Assembly (NCBI RefSeq): GCF_000473225.1
Contig: NZ_KI421509.1
Location: 3,056,868 to 3,120,867, forward strand
DNA: 64,000 bases
Direction of reading: 5' to 3'
Source: Sedimentitalea nanhaiensis DSM 24252
GTDB taxonomy: Bacteria > Pseudomonadota > Alphaproteobacteria > Rhodobacterales > Rhodobacteraceae
The position numbers and the translations under genes were made by a program. Shown here in pieces: positions 1 to 8,853 of the stretch. A model generated the notes under the pieces. The model made no database searches. It had not been told where the DNA came from and was given only the letters and a program-made list of their open reading frames with translations. The first letter of the stretch is position 1, and each line of letters opens with the position of its first letter.

Positions 1-303
1 CAGGTCACTAACGATGCCTGGTTCGGCCGGTATATCGGCCCGTATCAGCATCTTGCACAGGCCCGGATGCGGGCGATCGAACAGGGCCTGCCGCTGGTGC
101 GCGCCGCCAATACCGGGGTGTCCGCGGTGATCGATCCGCTGGGGCGCACAATCGCCAGCCTGCCGTTGGGCGAGGCGGGATTTGTCGATGCTGCGCTTGC
201 CGCGCCGCTGCCGCCCACGGTATATTCCCGCACCGGGGACCTGCCGGTGCTGCTGGCGATTGTGGCTCTGGGGTTTGGGGTGGCCACGCAACGTCGCAAA
301 TAA
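1..303 (+). CDS. lnt: Apolipoprotein N-acyltransferase, C-terminal part (cut by window edge)
   Basis: The reading frame is open from base 1 to the TAA at 301-303, giving the last 100 residues of an Lnt protein. Lnt transfers the third acyl chain onto the N-terminal cysteine of lipoproteins in the inner membrane. What is visible is the end of the nitrilase-like domain: TNDAWFG, then [15 protein letters not shown] and LVRAANTG, a very conserved stretch of this family, followed by one last hydrophobic segment ([15 protein letters not shown]) and a basic tail. The catalytic cysteine and the other membrane segments lie outside the window. The position next to metK agrees with other alphaproteobacteria. 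Confidence 0.93.
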   Translation, partial: QVTNDAWFGRYIGPYQHLAQARMRAIEQGLPLVRAANTGVSAVIDPLGRTIASLPLGEAGFVDAALAAPLPPTVYSRTGDLPVLLAIVALGFGVATQRRK

Positions 304-355
304 AACCCGTTTAGCCGATTGACCCGGATGCAACGCGGGCATACGTCGGCTCAGA

Positions 356-402
356 CCTGTCACAACGGCTTCCTGACGTGACAGGATAAACCGAATGGAG
401 CG
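356..402 (+). promoter_or_regulatory. SAM/SAH-type riboswitch in the metK leader
   Basis: A 7-bp stem (CCTGTCA 356-362 with TGACAGG 379-385) encloses a loop containing CAACGGCTTCCTGACG. The loop bases GCTTC (368-372) can pair with GGAGC (397-401), which is the Shine-Dalgarno of metK, six bases before its ATG. This small H-type pseudoknot and the core CACAACGGCTTCCTGACGTG are those I know from the SAM/SAH riboswitch class of Rhodobacterales. Known role: ligand binding stabilises the pseudoknot and hides the ribosome binding site, so high S-adenosylmethionine lowers MetK synthesis. Identification is by memory of the motif; a covariance-model search would settle it. Confidence 0.88.
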
Positions 403-407
403 CTTTC

Positions 408-1589
408 ATGTCCCGCAAGAATTTTGTTTTCACCTCGGAATCGGTATCCGAAGGGCATCCCGACAAGGTCTGTGACCGCATTTCGGATGCCGTATTGGAC
501 GCACTGCTGGCCGAAGAACCCGAAGCGCGGGTGGCGGCAGAAACGTTTGCCACCACAAACCGGGTGGTGATCGGCGGCGAGGTGGGGCTGTCGGATCAGC
601 ACAAGCTGCACGACTATATGGAGCGGATGGAAGACATCGCGCGCGCCTGTATCAAGGACATCGGTTACGAGCAGGACAAGTTTCACCATGCCACCTGCGA
701 AGTTACCAACCTGCTGCACGAACAGTCCGCGCATATCGCCCAAGGGGTGAACGCAGCGGATAACAAGGACGAAGGGGCCGGCGATCAGGGCATCATGTTC
801 GGCTATGCCACCAACGAAACTCCGGCGCTGATGCCCGCACCGATCCAGTATGCGCACGCGATTCTGCGGCGGCTTGCCGAAGTGCGCAAGGATGGCAGCG
901 AACCCGCTCTGGGTCCGGATGCCAAGAGCCAGTTGTCGGTGAATTACGAGAACGGCGTCCCGATGGGCGTGCATTCCATCGTGCTTTCGACCCAGCATAT
1001 CGATCCGGATCTGACCAGTGACGATATTCGCGCCATCGTGGCCCCCTATATCACCGAAGTGCTGCCCGAGGGCTGGCTGACCGACCAGACCGTTTGGCAT
1101 GTGAACCCGACCGGAAAATTTGTTATCGGCGGCCCCGATGGCGACGCCGGTCTGACCGGGCGCAAGATTATCGTGGACACCTATGGCGGGGCCGCTCCGC
1201 ATGGCGGGGGCGCATTTTCCGGCAAGGATCCGACCAAGGTGGACCGCTCGGCGGCCTATGCTGCGCGCTATCTGGCCAAGAACATCGTCGCTGCGGGTCT
1301 GGCGGACCGCGCGACCCTGCAGCTGAGCTATGCCATCGGCGTGTCGCGCCCGCTGTCGATCTATGTCAACACCCACGGCACCGGCCTGGCACCGGACGAG
1401 GCGATAGAAAGCGCGGTCGGCAAGGTGATGGATCTGACGCCACGGGGCATTCGCCAGCATCTGGGTTTGAACCGGCCGATCTATCAGCGCACGGCAGCCT
1501 ATGGGCATTTCGGACGTGAGCCCGAGGCCGACGGCGGTTTCAGCTGGGAAAAGACCGATCTGACAAACGCGCTGAAAGCGGCGCTCTGA
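408..1589 (+). CDS. metK: S-adenosylmethionine synthase
   Basis: The 393-residue protein has the normal length for MetK and makes S-adenosylmethionine from methionine and ATP in the cytoplasm. Family signatures are present: [13 protein letters not shown] near residue 16, [11 protein letters not shown] near 123 and [16 protein letters not shown] in the second half, covering the ATP, metal and phosphate sites. The ATG at 408 is set by the GGAG at 397-400, which is itself part of the riboswitch pseudoknot, so control is probably at translation initiation. The gene is followed at 54 bases by trmB, another consumer of S-adenosylmethionine; no terminator is visible between them. Confidence 0.97.
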   Translation: MSRKNFVFTSESVSEGHPDKVCDRISDAVLDALLAEEPEARVAAETFATTNRVVIGGEVGLSDQHKLHDYMERMEDIARACIKDIGYEQDKFHHATCEVTNLLHEQSAHIAQGVNAADNKDEGAGDQGIMFGYATNETPALMPAPIQYAHAILRRLAEVRKDGSEPALGPDAKSQLSVNYENGVPMGVHSIVLSTQHIDPDLTSDDIRAIVAPYITEVLPEGWLTDQTVWHVNPTGKFVIGGPDGDAGLTGRKIIVDTYGGAAPHGGGAFSGKDPTKVDRSAAYAARYLAKNIVAAGLADRATLQLSYAIGVSRPLSIYVNTHGTGLAPDEAIESAVGKVMDLTPRGIRQHLGLNRPIYQRTAAYGHFGREPEADGGFSWEKTDLTNALKAAL

Positions 1590-1643
1590 TCCGGTCCGGC
1601 TGGCCCGTTGCACCGCCCCGGATCAGCGGCTAAACCCCGCGCC

Positions 1644-2345
1644 ATGACACATCCCGAACGCCCGCACCGCAATTTCTATGGCCGCCTCAAGGGCAAAAGC
1701 CTCAAGAGCAGCCAGAAGACATATCTGGACGAAGATCTGGCCGCGTTGTCGCCCGGAGCCGTCAGTTGGCAAGAGAACCCGGACCGTGTGCCGTTGGATC
1801 TGAACGCGCTGTTCGGTGAGCGGCCGGTCTGGCTTGAGATCGGATTTGGCGGTGGCGAGCATATGGTGCATCAAGCCGCGCGCAATCCGGATGTGGGGAT
1901 CGTCGGTGCAGAACCCTATATCAATGGGGTGGCGATGCTGCTGGGCAAGATTCGCCGCGCCGGGGTCGAAAATCTGGCGGTGCATCCCGGAGATGCGCGC
2001 GACCTGATGGATGTGCTGCCGGGGGGGGCGATTTCCCGCGCTTTTCTGCTCTATCCCGATCCGTGGCCCAAGAAACGCCATCACCGCCGCCGGTTTGTGA
2101 CGCCTGAACATCTTGTGCCGCTGCATCGCGTTTTAGCTCCGGGTGCGATCTTGCGGGTGGCGACGGATATTCCAGACTATGTGCGCCAGACGCTGGAAGA
2201 GGTACCAAGGGCCGGGTTCGAGTGGCTGGCAGAACGTCCGGCGGATTGGCGCGCGCCCTGGGACGACTGGATTTCGACGCGGTATGAACAAAAGGCGCTG
2301 CGCGAAGGCCGTGTGCCGCATTATCTGACCTTTCGCCGGTTATGA
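1644..2345 (+). CDS. trmB: tRNA (guanine-N7-)-methyltransferase
   Basis: A 233-residue class I methyltransferase that makes m7G46 in the variable loop of tRNA. Motif I of the SAM fold is LEIGFGGGEHM, and the family-specific YPDPWPKKRHHRRR is present, followed by FRVATD-like sequence (LRVATDIPDY). The open frame extends upstream to 1608, but the ATG at 1644 gives the usual N-terminus (THPERPHRNFYGRLKGKSLK), so I chose it. It lies directly after metK on the same strand and may share its transcript, which would place the consumer of S-adenosylmethionine beside its synthase. Confidence 0.95.
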   Translation: MTHPERPHRNFYGRLKGKSLKSSQKTYLDEDLAALSPGAVSWQENPDRVPLDLNALFGERPVWLEIGFGGGEHMVHQAARNPDVGIVGAEPYINGVAMLLGKIRRAGVENLAVHPGDARDLMDVLPGGAISRAFLLYPDPWPKKRHHRRRFVTPEHLVPLHRVLAPGAILRVATDIPDYVRQTLEEVPRAGFEWLAERPADWRAPWDDWISTRYEQKALREGRVPHYLTFRRL

Positions 2346-2362
2346 GGGGCAATGCGGCTGAC

Positions 2363-2400
2363 GCGGATCGCTCCGCAGGGAGTATTTACGGCAAGAGGAA
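2363..2400 (+). other. Short hairpin followed by a GGGAGTATTT motif
   Basis: A 5-bp stem with a four-base loop (GCGGA 2363-2367, TCCGC 2372-2376) is followed by AGGGAGTATTT and a purine-rich stretch (AAGAGGAAA). From memory, a hairpin followed by GGGAGTATTT and an A/G-rich tail recurs between genes in Rhodobacterales genomes, but I cannot count it here beyond this copy. It sits between trmB and aroA. It is not a classical terminator because the T-run is short. Function unknown. Confidence 0.4.
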
Positions 2401-2469
2401 ATCCGGGGCGTGGACCCGCCCGCTGCCATGCGTTAAAGCAGGCGCGATTGACTTGAAGAAAGGCGCACA

Positions 2470-3831
2470 ATGTCCGGTCACGGCACACCCAAACCGATGA
2501 GGTCCGCCCCCTGCGGGGCGCTGTCCGGCGTGGCCGATGTGCCCGGCGACAAATCGATCAGCCACCGGTCTCTGATCCTGGGCGCGATGGCGGTGGGCGA
2601 AACCCGGATTTCCGGGCTTCTGGAAGGCGAAGACGTGCTGGACACGGCGCGTGCGATGCGCGCCTTTGGGGCCGAAGTCACCAATCGCGGTGGCGGTGAA
2701 TGGACGGTGCATGGCGTCGGGGTGGGCGGTTTCGCCGAACCCGATCAGGTGATCGATTGCGGCAATTCCGGTACCGGTGTGCGGCTGATCATGGGGGCGA
2801 TGGCCACCAGCCCGATCAGCGCCACCTTTACTGGTGATTTCAGCCTGAACAAGCGGCCGATGGCGCGGGTGACCGACCCGTTGGCATTGTTTGGCGCACA
2901 GGCGGTGGGGCGATCGGGGGGGCGTTTGCCGATGACCATTGTCGGGGCGGCCGATCCGGTGCCGGTGCGCTATACGGTGCCGGTGCCTTCGGCCCAGGTG
3001 AAATCGGCGGTTTTGCTGGCCGGGCTGAACGCGCCCGGGCAGACCGTGGTGATCGAGCAGGAGGCGACCCGCGACCATACCGAGCGGATGCTGGCCGGGT
3101 TCGGCGCCGAGATCACCACCGAAGACAGCGATGAAGGGCGTGTCATCACCCTGACCGGACAGCCCGAGTTGGCACCGCAGGTTATCTCCGTGCCGCGCGA
3201 TCCGTCCAGTGCGGCGTTTCCGGTCTGTGCCGCGCTGATCGTGCCGGGATCCGACGTTCTGGTGCCGGGCATCGGGCTGAACCCGACGCGGGCGGGGCTG
3301 TTTGCCACCCTGCGCGACATGGGGGCGGATCTGACCTATGAAAACCAGCGCACCGAAGGCGGCGAACCGGTTGCCGACCTGCGTGCGCGGTTCTCGCCCG
3401 ACATGCGCGGCATCGACGTGCCGCCCGAGCGCGCCGCCAGCATGATCGACGAATACCCGGTGCTGTCGGTGGTTGCCGCCTTTGCCAGTGGCGTGACGAT
3501 GATGCGCGGCGTGCGCGAATTGCGGGTCAAGGAAAGCGATAGGATCGACGCCATGGCGACCGGCCTGCGCGCCAATGGCGTCGCGGTCGAAGAGGGCGAG
3601 GATTGGTGGTCGGTCACCGGTCACGGGCCCGGTTCGGTCACAGGCGGTGCCACCTGCGCCAGCCACCTGGATCACCGTATCGCCATGTCGTTCATGGTGA
3701 TGGGCATGGCCACACAACACCCGGTGACTGTGGACGATGGCGGCCCGATTGCCACCTCGTTTCCCATATTCGAGCCGCTGATGACCCGTCTTGGGGCCCA
3801 GTTGTCGCACCCGGAGCAGCCGGACATCTGA
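2470..3831 (+). CDS. aroA: 3-phosphoshikimate 1-carboxyvinyltransferase (EPSP synthase, class II type)
   Basis: A 453-residue EPSP synthase, sixth step of the shikimate pathway, joining shikimate-3-phosphate and phosphoenolpyruvate. Visible motifs are GDKSISHRS (shikimate-3-phosphate binding), [14 protein letters not shown], the class II motif [15 protein letters not shown], and [12 protein letters not shown] with LRVKESDRI. Overall it closely follows the Agrobacterium CP4-type enzyme. At the position of the CP4 Ala100 the sequence is GNSGTG, so a glycine is present there as in glyphosate-sensitive enzymes. SD is GAAGAAAGG before ATG 2470. The stop TGA (3829-3831) overlaps the next start codon by one base. 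Confidence 0.96.
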   Translation: MSGHGTPKPMRSAPCGALSGVADVPGDKSISHRSLILGAMAVGETRISGLLEGEDVLDTARAMRAFGAEVTNRGGGEWTVHGVGVGGFAEPDQVIDCGNSGTGVRLIMGAMATSPISATFTGDFSLNKRPMARVTDPLALFGAQAVGRSGGRLPMTIVGAADPVPVRYTVPVPSAQVKSAVLLAGLNAPGQTVVIEQEATRDHTERMLAGFGAEITTEDSDEGRVITLTGQPELAPQVISVPRDPSSAAFPVCAALIVPGSDVLVPGIGLNPTRAGLFATLRDMGADLTYENQRTEGGEPVADLRARFSPDMRGIDVPPERAASMIDEYPVLSVVAAFASGVTMMRGVRELRVKESDRIDAMATGLRANGVAVEEGEDWWSVTGHGPGSVTGGATCASHLDHRIAMSFMVMGMATQHPVTVDDGGPIATSFPIFEPLMTRLGAQLSHPEQPDI

Positions 3832-4367
3832 TGCGCCGCGCGTGGTTTGCTCTGGTTGGTTTTGCGGTTTTGGCAACGGCCAGCTCTGGGCTGATGCAGG
3901 TCTGGACCATTCCGATCATCACCGCGAACACCGGCGATTTTCAGATGTTCGATCTGCGTCGGCAGGGCTATGATCTGGGGCAGGCCGTGACGTGTCTCGC
4001 TCGGATGGGGCCGGATGGCGTTTCGACCTATCTCGGAGCGCAGAGAGTTCTGGATACGCTGTTTCCAGTCGGTTTGACCGGTGTTCTGACGTTGGGAATA
4101 TACCTGGGCCTGCGGCGCAAGGCTGGGCGTGCCGCCATCGTCGGTGCCCTGTTGCCGCTGGGCTACTTCTATGTCGACCTGCTGGAAAACGCGGCTGTCG
4201 CCCGGCTGCTGAAGGCGCCCGAGGTGACCGCGCAGTCGGTCGAAGCCGCCAGCGCATACACCGTGCTCAAGTTTCAGCTGTTCGACGCGTCGGTGCTGTT
4301 GCTGTTGCTGTGCATCATTGGCCATGTGGTTGCCCGCAGTCTGGCTTGGTTCAGGAGAAGGTCATGA
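3831..4367 (+). CDS. Small membrane protein of unknown function
   Basis: The 178-residue product starts on the base shared with the aroA stop codon and ends in an ATGA overlap with cmk, so it is translationally coupled on both sides. It has about four hydrophobic segments: residues 5-25, 80-98, 102-120 and 147-165. A soluble stretch of about 50 residues after the first segment contains [16 protein letters not shown] and one cysteine. The tight placement between aroA and cmk suggests a real cotranscribed gene, but nothing identifies a function. The gene order aroA-unknown-cmk-rpsA keeps the usual aroA-cmk-rpsA layout of proteobacteria. Confidence 0.8.
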   Translation: MRRAWFALVGFAVLATASSGLMQVWTIPIITANTGDFQMFDLRRQGYDLGQAVTCLARMGPDGVSTYLGAQRVLDTLFPVGLTGVLTLGIYLGLRRKAGRAAIVGALLPLGYFYVDLLENAAVARLLKAPEVTAQSVEAASAYTVLKFQLFDASVLLLLLCIIGHVVARSLAWFRRRS

Positions 4368-4981
4368 CGATCACGATTGCTATCGACGGGCCTGCTGCGG
4401 CGGGCAAAGGCACGATCAGCAAGGCCGTCGCAGAGCATCTTGGGCTGGCCCATCTGGACACCGGATTGCTGTACCGCGCAGTCGCAGCGCGTACCCTGAC
4501 GGGGGAGGATGCGATAGCTGTTGCGCAGGACCTGTCGGCCGGCGATCTTGAGGTCGAAAACCTGCGCACCGCCGAGGTGGCGCAGATGGCCAGCAAGGTG
4601 GCGGCAATCCCGGAAGTCCGCCTGGCGCTGGTCGCGTTTCAACGCGATTTTGCCCGGCATTCCGATGGGGCGGTGCTGGACGGGCGCGACATTGGGACGG
4701 TGATCTGTCCCGATGCAGCGGTGAAACTGTTCGTCACCGCCAGCCCCGAAGTGCGCGCCCGCCGGCGGTATCAAGAGCAGGCCGCACAGGGATCGACGGA
4801 CAGTTATGAGACCGTGTTGACCGAGGTTCTGGCGCGCGACGAGCGGGATATGAACCGCGCCGACGCGCCGCTGAAGCCTGCGGACGATGCGGTGCTGATC
4901 GATACGTCGGACCTCGGCATCAAGGCGGCGGTCGATGCCGCGATCCGGGTGATCGAACAGCGTATGACGGACGGAGCCTGA
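4364..4981 (+). CDS. cmk: Cytidylate kinase
   Basis: A 205-residue kinase that phosphorylates CMP and dCMP with ATP. The P-loop [13 protein letters not shown] is at the N-terminus, followed by LDTGLLYR and DGRDIGT, all typical of Cmk, and RRRYQEQ in the lid region. The open frame runs far upstream in the shadow of aroA; the ATG at 4364, four bases from the end of the upstream gene and preceded by AGGAGAAGG, is the natural start. It precedes rpsA, as in many proteobacteria. Confidence 0.95.
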   Translation: MTITIAIDGPAAAGKGTISKAVAEHLGLAHLDTGLLYRAVAARTLTGEDAIAVAQDLSAGDLEVENLRTAEVAQMASKVAAIPEVRLALVAFQRDFARHSDGAVLDGRDIGTVICPDAAVKLFVTASPEVRARRRYQEQAAQGSTDSYETVLTEVLARDERDMNRADAPLKPADDAVLIDTSDLGIKAAVDAAIRVIEQRMTDGA

Positions 4982-5117
4982 GCCGTGTCAAGGTCAGGAA
5001 ATCCTCGGTCAGGAAAACCGGACTGACGTTACCAAAAGCGGATTGCTAGCCTTAAACCACACGGCACGGACCCGAGTGGGGCGCGCCGCACGGATTGAAA
5101 GTCAGGAGTGTTTTCAG

Positions 5118-5324
5118 ATGGACAGCTTTGTATTCAGACCCGTCAGCGGCGAAACCGGACGCGTTGTCAAGATACCGGATATTGCCGGAGAATCTCAGCG
5201 CGGCATGCATGTGGATCCGGTCATCCCCGGCACTGGCGATTTCGAAGACCCCCTGCTGGGATTTGAAGATCCCCTGCTGGGGACCGTTACGTCGACATAT
5301 ATTGACGACTTTGTGTTCGGCTAG
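5118..5324 (+). CDS. 68-residue protein of unknown function with a duplicated FEDPLLG motif
   Basis: The ATG at 5118 has a good Shine-Dalgarno (CAGGAG, 5103-5108). The acidic product contains the 7-residue unit FEDPLLG twice in tandem (codons 5241-5261 and 5262-5282). The two DNA units differ at three sites, all silent (TTC/TTT, GAC/GAT, GGA/GGG), which is evidence of coding. The N-terminus has DSFVFRP and the C-terminus ends IDDFVFG, so a D-x-FVF pattern occurs at both ends. No signal peptide or membrane segment is seen. The acidic end with a hydrophobic terminus faintly recalls type I secretion signals, but that is speculation. I do not recognise the family. Confidence 0.6.
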   Translation: MDSFVFRPVSGETGRVVKIPDIAGESQRGMHVDPVIPGTGDFEDPLLGFEDPLLGTVTSTYIDDFVFG

Positions 5325-5427
5325 GGTGCTGTCCGGACGGCGGGCCATTGAAGGCTTGCCATCAGACGACCAAGGGCTTATACGCCGCGATGTCCAAGCG
5401 GCAGTCCAGATCGCAGACACCACGAGC

Positions 5428-5451
5428 AGGGCCGGGGAATTCCACGGCCCT
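5428..5451 (+). promoter_or_regulatory. Hairpin in the rpsA leader
   Basis: AGGGCCG (5428-5434) and CGGCCCT (5445-5451) form a perfect 7-bp stem with a ten-base loop, followed by AAGTCTGTTT. It may be a weak terminator of the 68-residue gene or part of the 5' leader of rpsA. The rest of 5325-5549 shows no gene; rpsA leaders of other bacteria carry autoregulatory structure, so this is a candidate. Confidence 0.4.
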
Positions 5452-5549
5452 AAGTCTGTTTGAGCGACCGCGTAGACCAATTGGAACCCCAAAGACCGGT
5501 GGAGACAACCGCACGGCCCGTAAAAATGTGAAAAGGAAACGACCTATAT

Positions 5550-7229
5550 ATGTCCGCTAACGCATCCATGGAGGAATTCGAAGCCCTCCTGAACGAAAGC
5601 TTCGAAATGGACACACCCGAAGAAGGGTCTGTTGTCAAAGGCAAAGTCATCGCAATTGAGGCGGGACAAGCCATCATCGACGTCGGCTATAAGATGGAAG
5701 GCCGCGTTGATCTGAAAGAATTTGCAAATCCCGGTGAATCTCCCGATATCGCCCCCGGCGATGAGGTCGAAGTATTCCTGCGTCAGGTCGAGAATTCGCG
5801 CGGTGAAGCCGTCATTTCGCGCGAAATGGCTCGTCGCGAGGAAGCCTGGGATCGTCTGGAAAAGGCCTATGCCGACGAAGAGCGTGTCGAAGGTGCAATC
5901 TTTGGTCGCGTCAAGGGCGGTTTCACTGTCGATCTGGGCGGTGCCGTTGCATTCTTGCCCGGCTCGCAGGTCGATGTGCGCCCCGTGCGCGATGCCGGCC
6001 CGTTGATGGGTCTGAAGCAGCCGTTCCAGATTCTGAAAATGGACCGCCGCCGCGGCAACATCGTTGTTTCGCGTCGTGCCATTCTGGAAGAATCCCGCGC
6101 CGAGCAGCGCGCCGAGGTCATCGGCAACCTGCACGAAGGTCAGGCCGTGGACGGTGTGGTCAAGAACATCACCGAATACGGTGCCTTTGTTGATCTGGGC
6201 GGTGTTGACGGGCTGCTGCACGTTACCGACATGGCATGGCGCCGTGTGAACCACCCGTCTGAAATCCTGGCGATCGGCGAAACCGTCAAGGTTCAGGTCA
6301 TCAAGATCAACAAAGAAACCCACCGTATCAGCCTGGGCATGAAGCAGCTGCAGGAAGATCCGTGGGATCTGGTCGGTGCCAAGTACCCGCTGAACTCGGT
6401 TCACAAGGGCCGCGTCACCAACATCACCGATTACGGCGCGTTTGTCGAGCTGGAGCCGGGTGTCGAGGGGCTGGTGCACGTTTCCGAAATGTCCTGGACC
6501 AAAAAGAACGTCCATCCGGGCAAGATCGTATCCACCAGCCAGGAAGTCGAAGTCATGGTTCTGGAGATCGACGGTGCCAAGCGCCGTGTGTCGCTGGGCC
6601 TGAAACAGACCATGCGCAACCCGTGGGAAGTGTTTGCGGAAACGCATCCCGAGGGCACCGAAGTCGAAGGCGAAGTCAAGAACATCACCGAATTCGGTCT
6701 GTTCATTGGCCTGGACGGCGACATCGACGGCATGGTTCACCTGTCCGACCTGTCCTGGGACGAGCGCGGCGAAGATGCGATTCAGAACTATCGCAAGGGC
6801 GACATGGTTTCGGCCGTTGTCTCCGAAGTCGATGTTGAAAAAGAACGCATCAGCCTGTCGATCAAGGCTCTGGGTGGCGACAAGTTTGCCGAGGCCGTTG
6901 GCGGCGTCAAGCGCGGCTCGATCATCACCGTCGAAGTGACAGCGATCGAGGATGGCGGTATCGAAGTGGTGTTTGAAGGCATGAAGTCCTTTATCCGCCG
7001 CTCTGACCTGTCCCGTGACCGTGCCGAGCAGCGCCCCGAGCGCTTTAGCGTCGGCAACAAGGTCGACGTGCGTGTGACCAATGTCGACAGCAAGACCCGC
7101 CGTCTGGGTCTGTCGATCAAAGCGCGCGAAATCGCCGAAGAGAAAGAGGCCGTTGCACAGTACGGGTCTTCGGACTCGGGTGCATCGCTGGGCGACATCC
7201 TGGGTGCCGCTCTCAAGGGCGACGAATAA
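5550..7229 (+). CDS. rpsA: 30S ribosomal protein S1
   Basis: The 559-residue protein consists of six S1 RNA-binding repeats, as in other Gram-negative S1 proteins. The later repeats are clear: VVKNITEYGAFVDLGGVDG, VTNITDYGAFVELEPGVEG and VKNITEFGLFIGLDGDIDG. S1 binds leader regions of mRNAs and brings them to the 30S subunit. The start is preceded by AAAAGGAAA rather than a strong SD, which fits S1 mRNA, since S1 autoregulates its own weakly initiated message in E. coli. The gene ends in an intrinsic terminator. Confidence 0.97.
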   Translation: MSANASMEEFEALLNESFEMDTPEEGSVVKGKVIAIEAGQAIIDVGYKMEGRVDLKEFANPGESPDIAPGDEVEVFLRQVENSRGEAVISREMARREEAWDRLEKAYADEERVEGAIFGRVKGGFTVDLGGAVAFLPGSQVDVRPVRDAGPLMGLKQPFQILKMDRRRGNIVVSRRAILEESRAEQRAEVIGNLHEGQAVDGVVKNITEYGAFVDLGGVDGLLHVTDMAWRRVNHPSEILAIGETVKVQVIKINKETHRISLGMKQLQEDPWDLVGAKYPLNSVHKGRVTNITDYGAFVELEPGVEGLVHVSEMSWTKKNVHPGKIVSTSQEVEVMVLEIDGAKRRVSLGLKQTMRNPWEVFAETHPEGTEVEGEVKNITEFGLFIGLDGDIDGMVHLSDLSWDERGEDAIQNYRKGDMVSAVVSEVDVEKERISLSIKALGGDKFAEAVGGVKRGSIITVEVTAIEDGGIEVVFEGMKSFIRRSDLSRDRAEQRPERFSVGNKVDVRVTNVDSKTRRLGLSIKAREIAEEKEAVAQYGSSDSGASLGDILGAALKGDE

Positions 7230-7254
7230 TCCGTTATCGGATCGCGAAAATCAG

Positions 7255-7285
7255 CGGCCCCGCCCCCCAAGGGCGGGGCCGTTTT
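7255..7285 (+). terminator. Rho-independent terminator of rpsA
   Basis: CGGCCCCGCCC (7255-7265) pairs perfectly with GGGCGGGGCCG (7271-7281) around a five-base loop and is followed by TTTT. This is a strong intrinsic terminator 25 bases after the rpsA stop and separates rpsA from ihfB. Confidence 0.92.
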
Positions 7286-7421
7286 CGTGCGAATCAAGAT
7301 TTGCCCGCGCCTGCTCGCGTCGCGTAATGAAGGCGCGCAGAGCGTGCGCCGCCTGCGAACGGAGGCCGATTTGGCGGTGGTTTGCCGACCTGACGCCAAT
7401 TTTTCCTTTGCTTGCTAAAGA

Positions 7422-7437
7422 GTTCTGGTTCCAGAAC
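7422..7437. promoter_or_regulatory. Palindromic operator candidate before ihfB
   Basis: GTTCTGGTTCCAGAAC is a perfect 7+2+7 palindrome, located about 70 bases before the ihfB start. TATAGT (7452-7457) downstream could be a -10 element, with the palindrome covering the -35 region (TTCCAG, 17 bases upstream). Which protein would bind is unknown. The remainder of 7286-7508 shows no gene. Confidence 0.4.
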
Positions 7438-7508
7438 CGGAAAATTGCGCCTATAGTTCCTGCAACCGGTAGTGTTCGCACAGTGATACCTTGGGAGGAA
7501 ACGGCTTA

Positions 7509-7790
7509 ATGATCAGGTCGGAATTGATACAGAAGATCGCTGATGAAAATCCGCATCTCTATCAGCGCGATGTCGAGCGTATCGTGAACACCGTCTTCGA
7601 AGAGGTCACCGGCGCGATGGCCCGCGGCGACCGGGTCGAGCTGCGCGGGTTCGGGGCGTTTTCGGTGAAAAAGCGCGATGCGCGAATCGGTCGTAATCCC
7701 CGAACGGGTGAAACTGTACATGTCGAGGAAAAGCACGTGCCTTTCTTCAAGACCGGAAAACTTTTGCGGGATCGTTTGAACGGAAAATGA
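7509..7790 (+). CDS. ihfB: Integration host factor subunit beta
   Basis: A 93-residue HU/IHF-fold protein. [25 protein letters not shown] is the family core, with the arm RNPRTGE that inserts into the DNA minor groove. The N-terminus [17 protein letters not shown] is typical for IhfB rather than HU or IhfA. It bends DNA together with IhfA. ATG 7509 follows GGGAGG (7492-7497). The longer frame at 7491 lacks support. It probably forms a transcript with the LapA-domain gene four bases downstream and trpF. Confidence 0.95.
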   Translation: MIRSELIQKIADENPHLYQRDVERIVNTVFEEVTGAMARGDRVELRGFGAFSVKKRDARIGRNPRTGETVHVEEKHVPFFKTGKLLRDRLNGK

Positions 7791-7794
7791 ACTG

Positions 7795-8145
7795 ATGCGG
7801 TATATTCGCTACGCCTTTCTGGCGATATTGGGAATCGTTTTGATTTCAGTGTCGCTGGCCAATCGTGGTTTGGTCACGCTCAAGCTGATGCCCGATGCAC
7901 TGGCGCAGCTCGTCGGATTCAACATGACTATCTCGCTGCCGCTGTTCGTGGTGGTGCTGGGTGGAATCGTTGCGGGCCTGGTGATTGGTTTCCTGTGGGA
8001 ATGGATGCGCGAGCACAAGCATCGCCGGGAAGCCGCCGAGAAATCCCGCGAAGTGCGCAAGCTCGAACGCAGGGTGGATCGGTTGAAGACCGAGAAACAC
8101 CAGGGCAAGGACGAGGTTCTTGCGATTCTCGACGAAGCCAGCTGA
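7795..8145 (+). CDS. LapA-domain (DUF1049) inner-membrane protein
   Basis: A 116-residue protein with two membrane segments (about residues 5-22 and 42-66) and a C-terminal basic coiled coil ([20 protein letters not shown]). This architecture matches the lipopolysaccharide assembly protein A domain family. In E. coli, LapA/LapB act with FtsH on LpxC turnover; whether this short alphaproteobacterial version does the same is unknown. It follows ihfB by four bases and precedes trpF by seven, an arrangement common in this order of bacteria. Confidence 0.8.
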   Translation: MRYIRYAFLAILGIVLISVSLANRGLVTLKLMPDALAQLVGFNMTISLPLFVVVLGGIVAGLVIGFLWEWMREHKHRREAAEKSREVRKLERRVDRLKTEKHQGKDEVLAILDEAS

Positions 8146-8152
8146 GTCTGAC

Positions 8153-8806
8153 ATGCCAGGGGGCATCAACGTAAAGATTTGCGGTCTTACCGACCGCCAG
8201 TCGGTGCGCGTCGCGGTAGACTCTGGCGCGCGCTATGTCGGTTTCGTTTTCTTCGCCAAATCGCCCCGCCATCTGGAACCCGCTGCCGCCGCCGAACTGG
8301 CCGCTGTGGTGCCCGAAGGGCTCTGCAAAGTGGCCTTGACCGTCAATGCGGATGACGCAGCGCTGGACCGGTTGATCGAGGCGGTGCCGCTGGACATGTT
8401 GCAGTTGCATGGCAGCGAAACCCCCGACCGAGTGGCTGAGGTCCGGCAGCGTTATGGCCTGCCGGTGATGAAAGCGGTCGGCCTGGCGGAAGAATCCGAT
8501 CTGCCCCGTCTGGACGATTATCTGCGCGTCGCGGATCAGGTGCTGGTCGATGCCAAGCCGCCCAGAACCGCCGTTCTGCCCGGAGGCAACGGGCTGGCGT
8601 TTGATTGGCGCCTGATCGCCGGGCGGCGCTGGTCGGTGCCCTGGATGCTGGCGGGGGGGCTGACGCCTGACACTGTGGCCGAAGCCATTGCCATGACCGG
8701 CGCCCAGCAGGTTGATGTATCGTCAGGCGTCGAAAGCGCGCCGGGAGTCAAAGACGCGGCCCTGATCCGCGCATTCATCGCCGCGACATCTGCACACGCA
8801 ATCTGA
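8153..8806 (+). CDS. trpF: Phosphoribosylanthranilate isomerase
   Basis: A 217-residue (beta/alpha)8 barrel enzyme of tryptophan synthesis that rearranges phosphoribosylanthranilate to the ribulose form. The N-terminal VKICGLTD carries the general base cysteine, the later VDAKPP contains the catalytic aspartate, and AGGLTPDTV and [15 protein letters not shown] form the phosphate site. ATG 8153 was chosen over the earlier in-frame start because the barrel begins here. In many relatives trpB follows directly; here a fasciclin gene intervenes. Confidence 0.95.
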   Translation: MPGGINVKICGLTDRQSVRVAVDSGARYVGFVFFAKSPRHLEPAAAAELAAVVPEGLCKVALTVNADDAALDRLIEAVPLDMLQLHGSETPDRVAEVRQRYGLPVMKAVGLAEESDLPRLDDYLRVADQVLVDAKPPRTAVLPGGNGLAFDWRLIAGRRWSVPWMLAGGLTPDTVAEAIAMTGAQQVDVSSGVESAPGVKDAALIRAFIAATSAHAI

Positions 8807-8853
8807 CAACAGAACACGGGCCTGTGACTTCGGTGAAACAGGGATCCCGCATG

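Noticed and set aside
1586-1612. TGATCC after metK as an RpoE-type promoter
   Set aside because: No TAA at the right distance.
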